NCBI GenBank assembly: GCA_051880395.1
Contig: JBJENW010000359.1
Coordinates: 1-6,307, forward strand
Length of the DNA: 6,307 nt
Origin: JBJENW01 sp051880395
GTDB taxonomy: Bacteria > Bacillota > Clostridia > Lachnospirales > Lachnospiraceae
Reading direction: 5' to 3'
Part shown: in pieces, positions 5,932-6,307 of the stretch
How positions within the stretch are numbered: the stretch's first letter is position 1
Layout of the letters: each line of letters starts with the position of its first letter
Program-made: the position numbers and the translations under genes
The notes under the pieces: generated by a model
Seen by the model: the letters and a program-made list of their open reading frames with translations, nothing else
Database searches by the model: none
What the model was told of the DNA's origin: nothing

Positions 5932-5950
5932 TGTACTGTTTATGTACTGT
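5932..5950 (-). repeat. Direct repeat TGTACTGT beside the operator
   Basis: TGTACTGT occurs at 5932-5939 and 5943-5950 (plus-strand reading), 11 bp apart, or about one helical turn. The second copy runs into the palindrome at 5948-5967. On the transcript this is the early leader of the ABC operon. It may be an extra regulator contact or chance. Confidence 0.3.
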
Positions 5951-5967
5951 ATATATTTATATATACA
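5948..5967. promoter_or_regulatory. Palindromic operator, probably for the operon's GntR regulator
   Basis: TGTATATAT and ATATATACA are perfect 9-bp arms around a 2-base centre. The palindrome covers the -10 element (5960-5965) and the expected transcript start, a classic repressor position. GntR-family sites usually have the form GT...AC, which this fits, and the only GntR gene in view is in the operon it would control. A further GTATATA half-site lies in the promoter spacer at 5971-5977. Confidence 0.65.
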
Positions 5968-5988
5968 CCTTATATACGGATATGTCAA
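5960..5988 (-). promoter_or_regulatory. Promoter of the six-gene ABC/GntR operon
   Basis: A perfect TTGACA (5988-5983) is followed after 17 bp by TATATA (5965-5960), close to an ideal housekeeping promoter. A strong promoter with an operator on its -10 suggests the operon is kept off by a repressor and strongly expressed on induction. The 5' leader would be about 40 bases. Confidence 0.75.
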
Positions 5989-6040
5989 TTATTTTTTCTT
6001 TCTTTTTACGTTTTATATGGGTGTAAGTCTTTGCAGGTTC

Positions 6041-6136
6041 TACTTTATTGGCCTCCCACTACATTTTCGCATCCACTACTTTTTGGGCATTTTGACGAAA
6101 AATCTCTCAACCGGGGGATTTCCTACGCGGACGTTT
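6041..6136 (-). repeat. Degenerate intergenic repeat, right (inverted) copy
   Basis: Read on the minus strand, this stretch repeats the left-end element in the same block order: GAAACGTCCG, GTA, CCCCGGTTGAGAGA, TTTCG, CAAAAAGTAGTGG, then GTAGTGG and an A-rich end. The GTAGTGG pair (6073-6079 and 6056-6062) again has a 17-bp period. Its inner end lies about 50 bases upstream of the ABC operon -35. The reading frames crossing it are short and unsupported, so I treat it as non-coding. Confidence 0.65.
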
Positions 6137-6189
6137 CCGGTATCCGGCAGGAGGCAAGGTGCGGGGTGGCTGAAACAAAAGTGGCTAGA

Positions 6190-6307
6190 CAGAAATGAAG
6201 TCGAGTTTAGGATGGGCGGATCTGTGATGCTTTATTTTTACTGTCCGACCTTCGAAAGACAGCAAAGGCATCACAAATCCGCCCATCCAAACTCACTATC
6301 ATTTCTG
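6190..6307. repeat. Long imperfect inverted repeat (hairpin element) at window edge
   Basis: The arms pair as CAGAAATGA (6190-6198) with 6299-6307, GAGTTT (6203-6208) with 6289-6294, GGATGGGCGGAT (6210-6221) with 6277-6288, TGTGATGC (6223-6230) with 6268-6275, TTT with 6264-6266 and CTGTC (6241-6245) with 6258-6262. The 12-base loop is at 6246-6257. In all about 43 pairs are interrupted by single-base mismatches or bulges, a 4-by-4 mismatch and one larger internal loop. No T-run follows within the window. It may be the terminator of a gene outside the window, a small palindromic mobile element, or a structured RNA. The pairing may extend past the end. The 50 or so bases between it and the right repeat hold nothing I recognise. 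Confidence 0.75.

Noticed and set aside
5914..5988. Longer start for ABC ATPase 1 (25 extra residues)
   Set aside because: The start codon would overlap the -35 element and lie upstream of the predicted transcript start; the ATP-binding domain begins normally at 5913.
5914..6198. Plus-strand open frames across the operon promoter and right repeat
   Set aside because: They cover promoter, operator and repeat sequence, their products have no domain features, and similar frames are not kept in the left copy of the repeat.
1..6307. CRISPR array, tRNA, rRNA, transposase or integrase genes
   Set aside because: No regularly spaced identical repeats with spacers, no tRNA-like cloverleaf and no transposase or recombinase motifs were seen on either strand.

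Overview
The window looks like a chromosomal accessory stretch from a low-to-moderate GC Gram-positive anaerobe, most likely a gut clostridium of the Lachnospiraceae type. The grounds are the strong AGGAGG-type ribosome binding sites, TTGACA/TATAAT-like promoters, tightly packed overlapping genes, and the families present: a Hanks-type kinase with a membrane tail, a short XRE-type regulator, and a YtrA-type GntR regulator embedded among ABC transporter genes. The genus cannot be fixed from the sequence alone.

Layout. Positions 1-126 hold a degenerate intergenic repeat and a possible terminator. Next comes a signalling block: a membrane-anchored Ser/Thr kinase (127-1212, minus), a small four-helix membrane protein (1276-1641, minus) and a divergently transcribed XRE-type DNA-binding protein (1771-2193, plus). 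The 129-base divergent spacer carries back-to-back promoters and a small palindrome that may be an operator.

From 2169 to 5913 a six-gene operon runs on the minus strand, so its order of transcription is from right to left: ABC ATPase 1, permease 1, permease 2, GntR regulator, ABC ATPase 2, short permease 3. Every junction is a 4-base stop/start overlap (ATGA) or a 2-base gap, so translation is probably coupled throughout. A near-consensus promoter (5960-5988) drives it, and a 20-bp palindrome sits on the -10 element, where the operon's own GntR protein could bind. Permeases 1 and 2 are tandem paralogues that share a MYLCPM motif at the same residue number. The likely role is an efflux or stress-response ABC system that represses itself until induced; the substrate cannot be read from the sequence.

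Positions 5989-6307 contain no gene. They hold an inverted second copy of the left-end repeat (about 6041-6136) and a long imperfect inverted repeat (6190-6307) that reaches the edge of the window. The whole gene block is therefore bracketed by inverted copies of one repeat family. The most unusual points are this bracketing repeat, the long hairpin, the kinase/membrane protein/regulator module, and the lack of any visible terminator where the ABC operon runs into the converging regulator gene.
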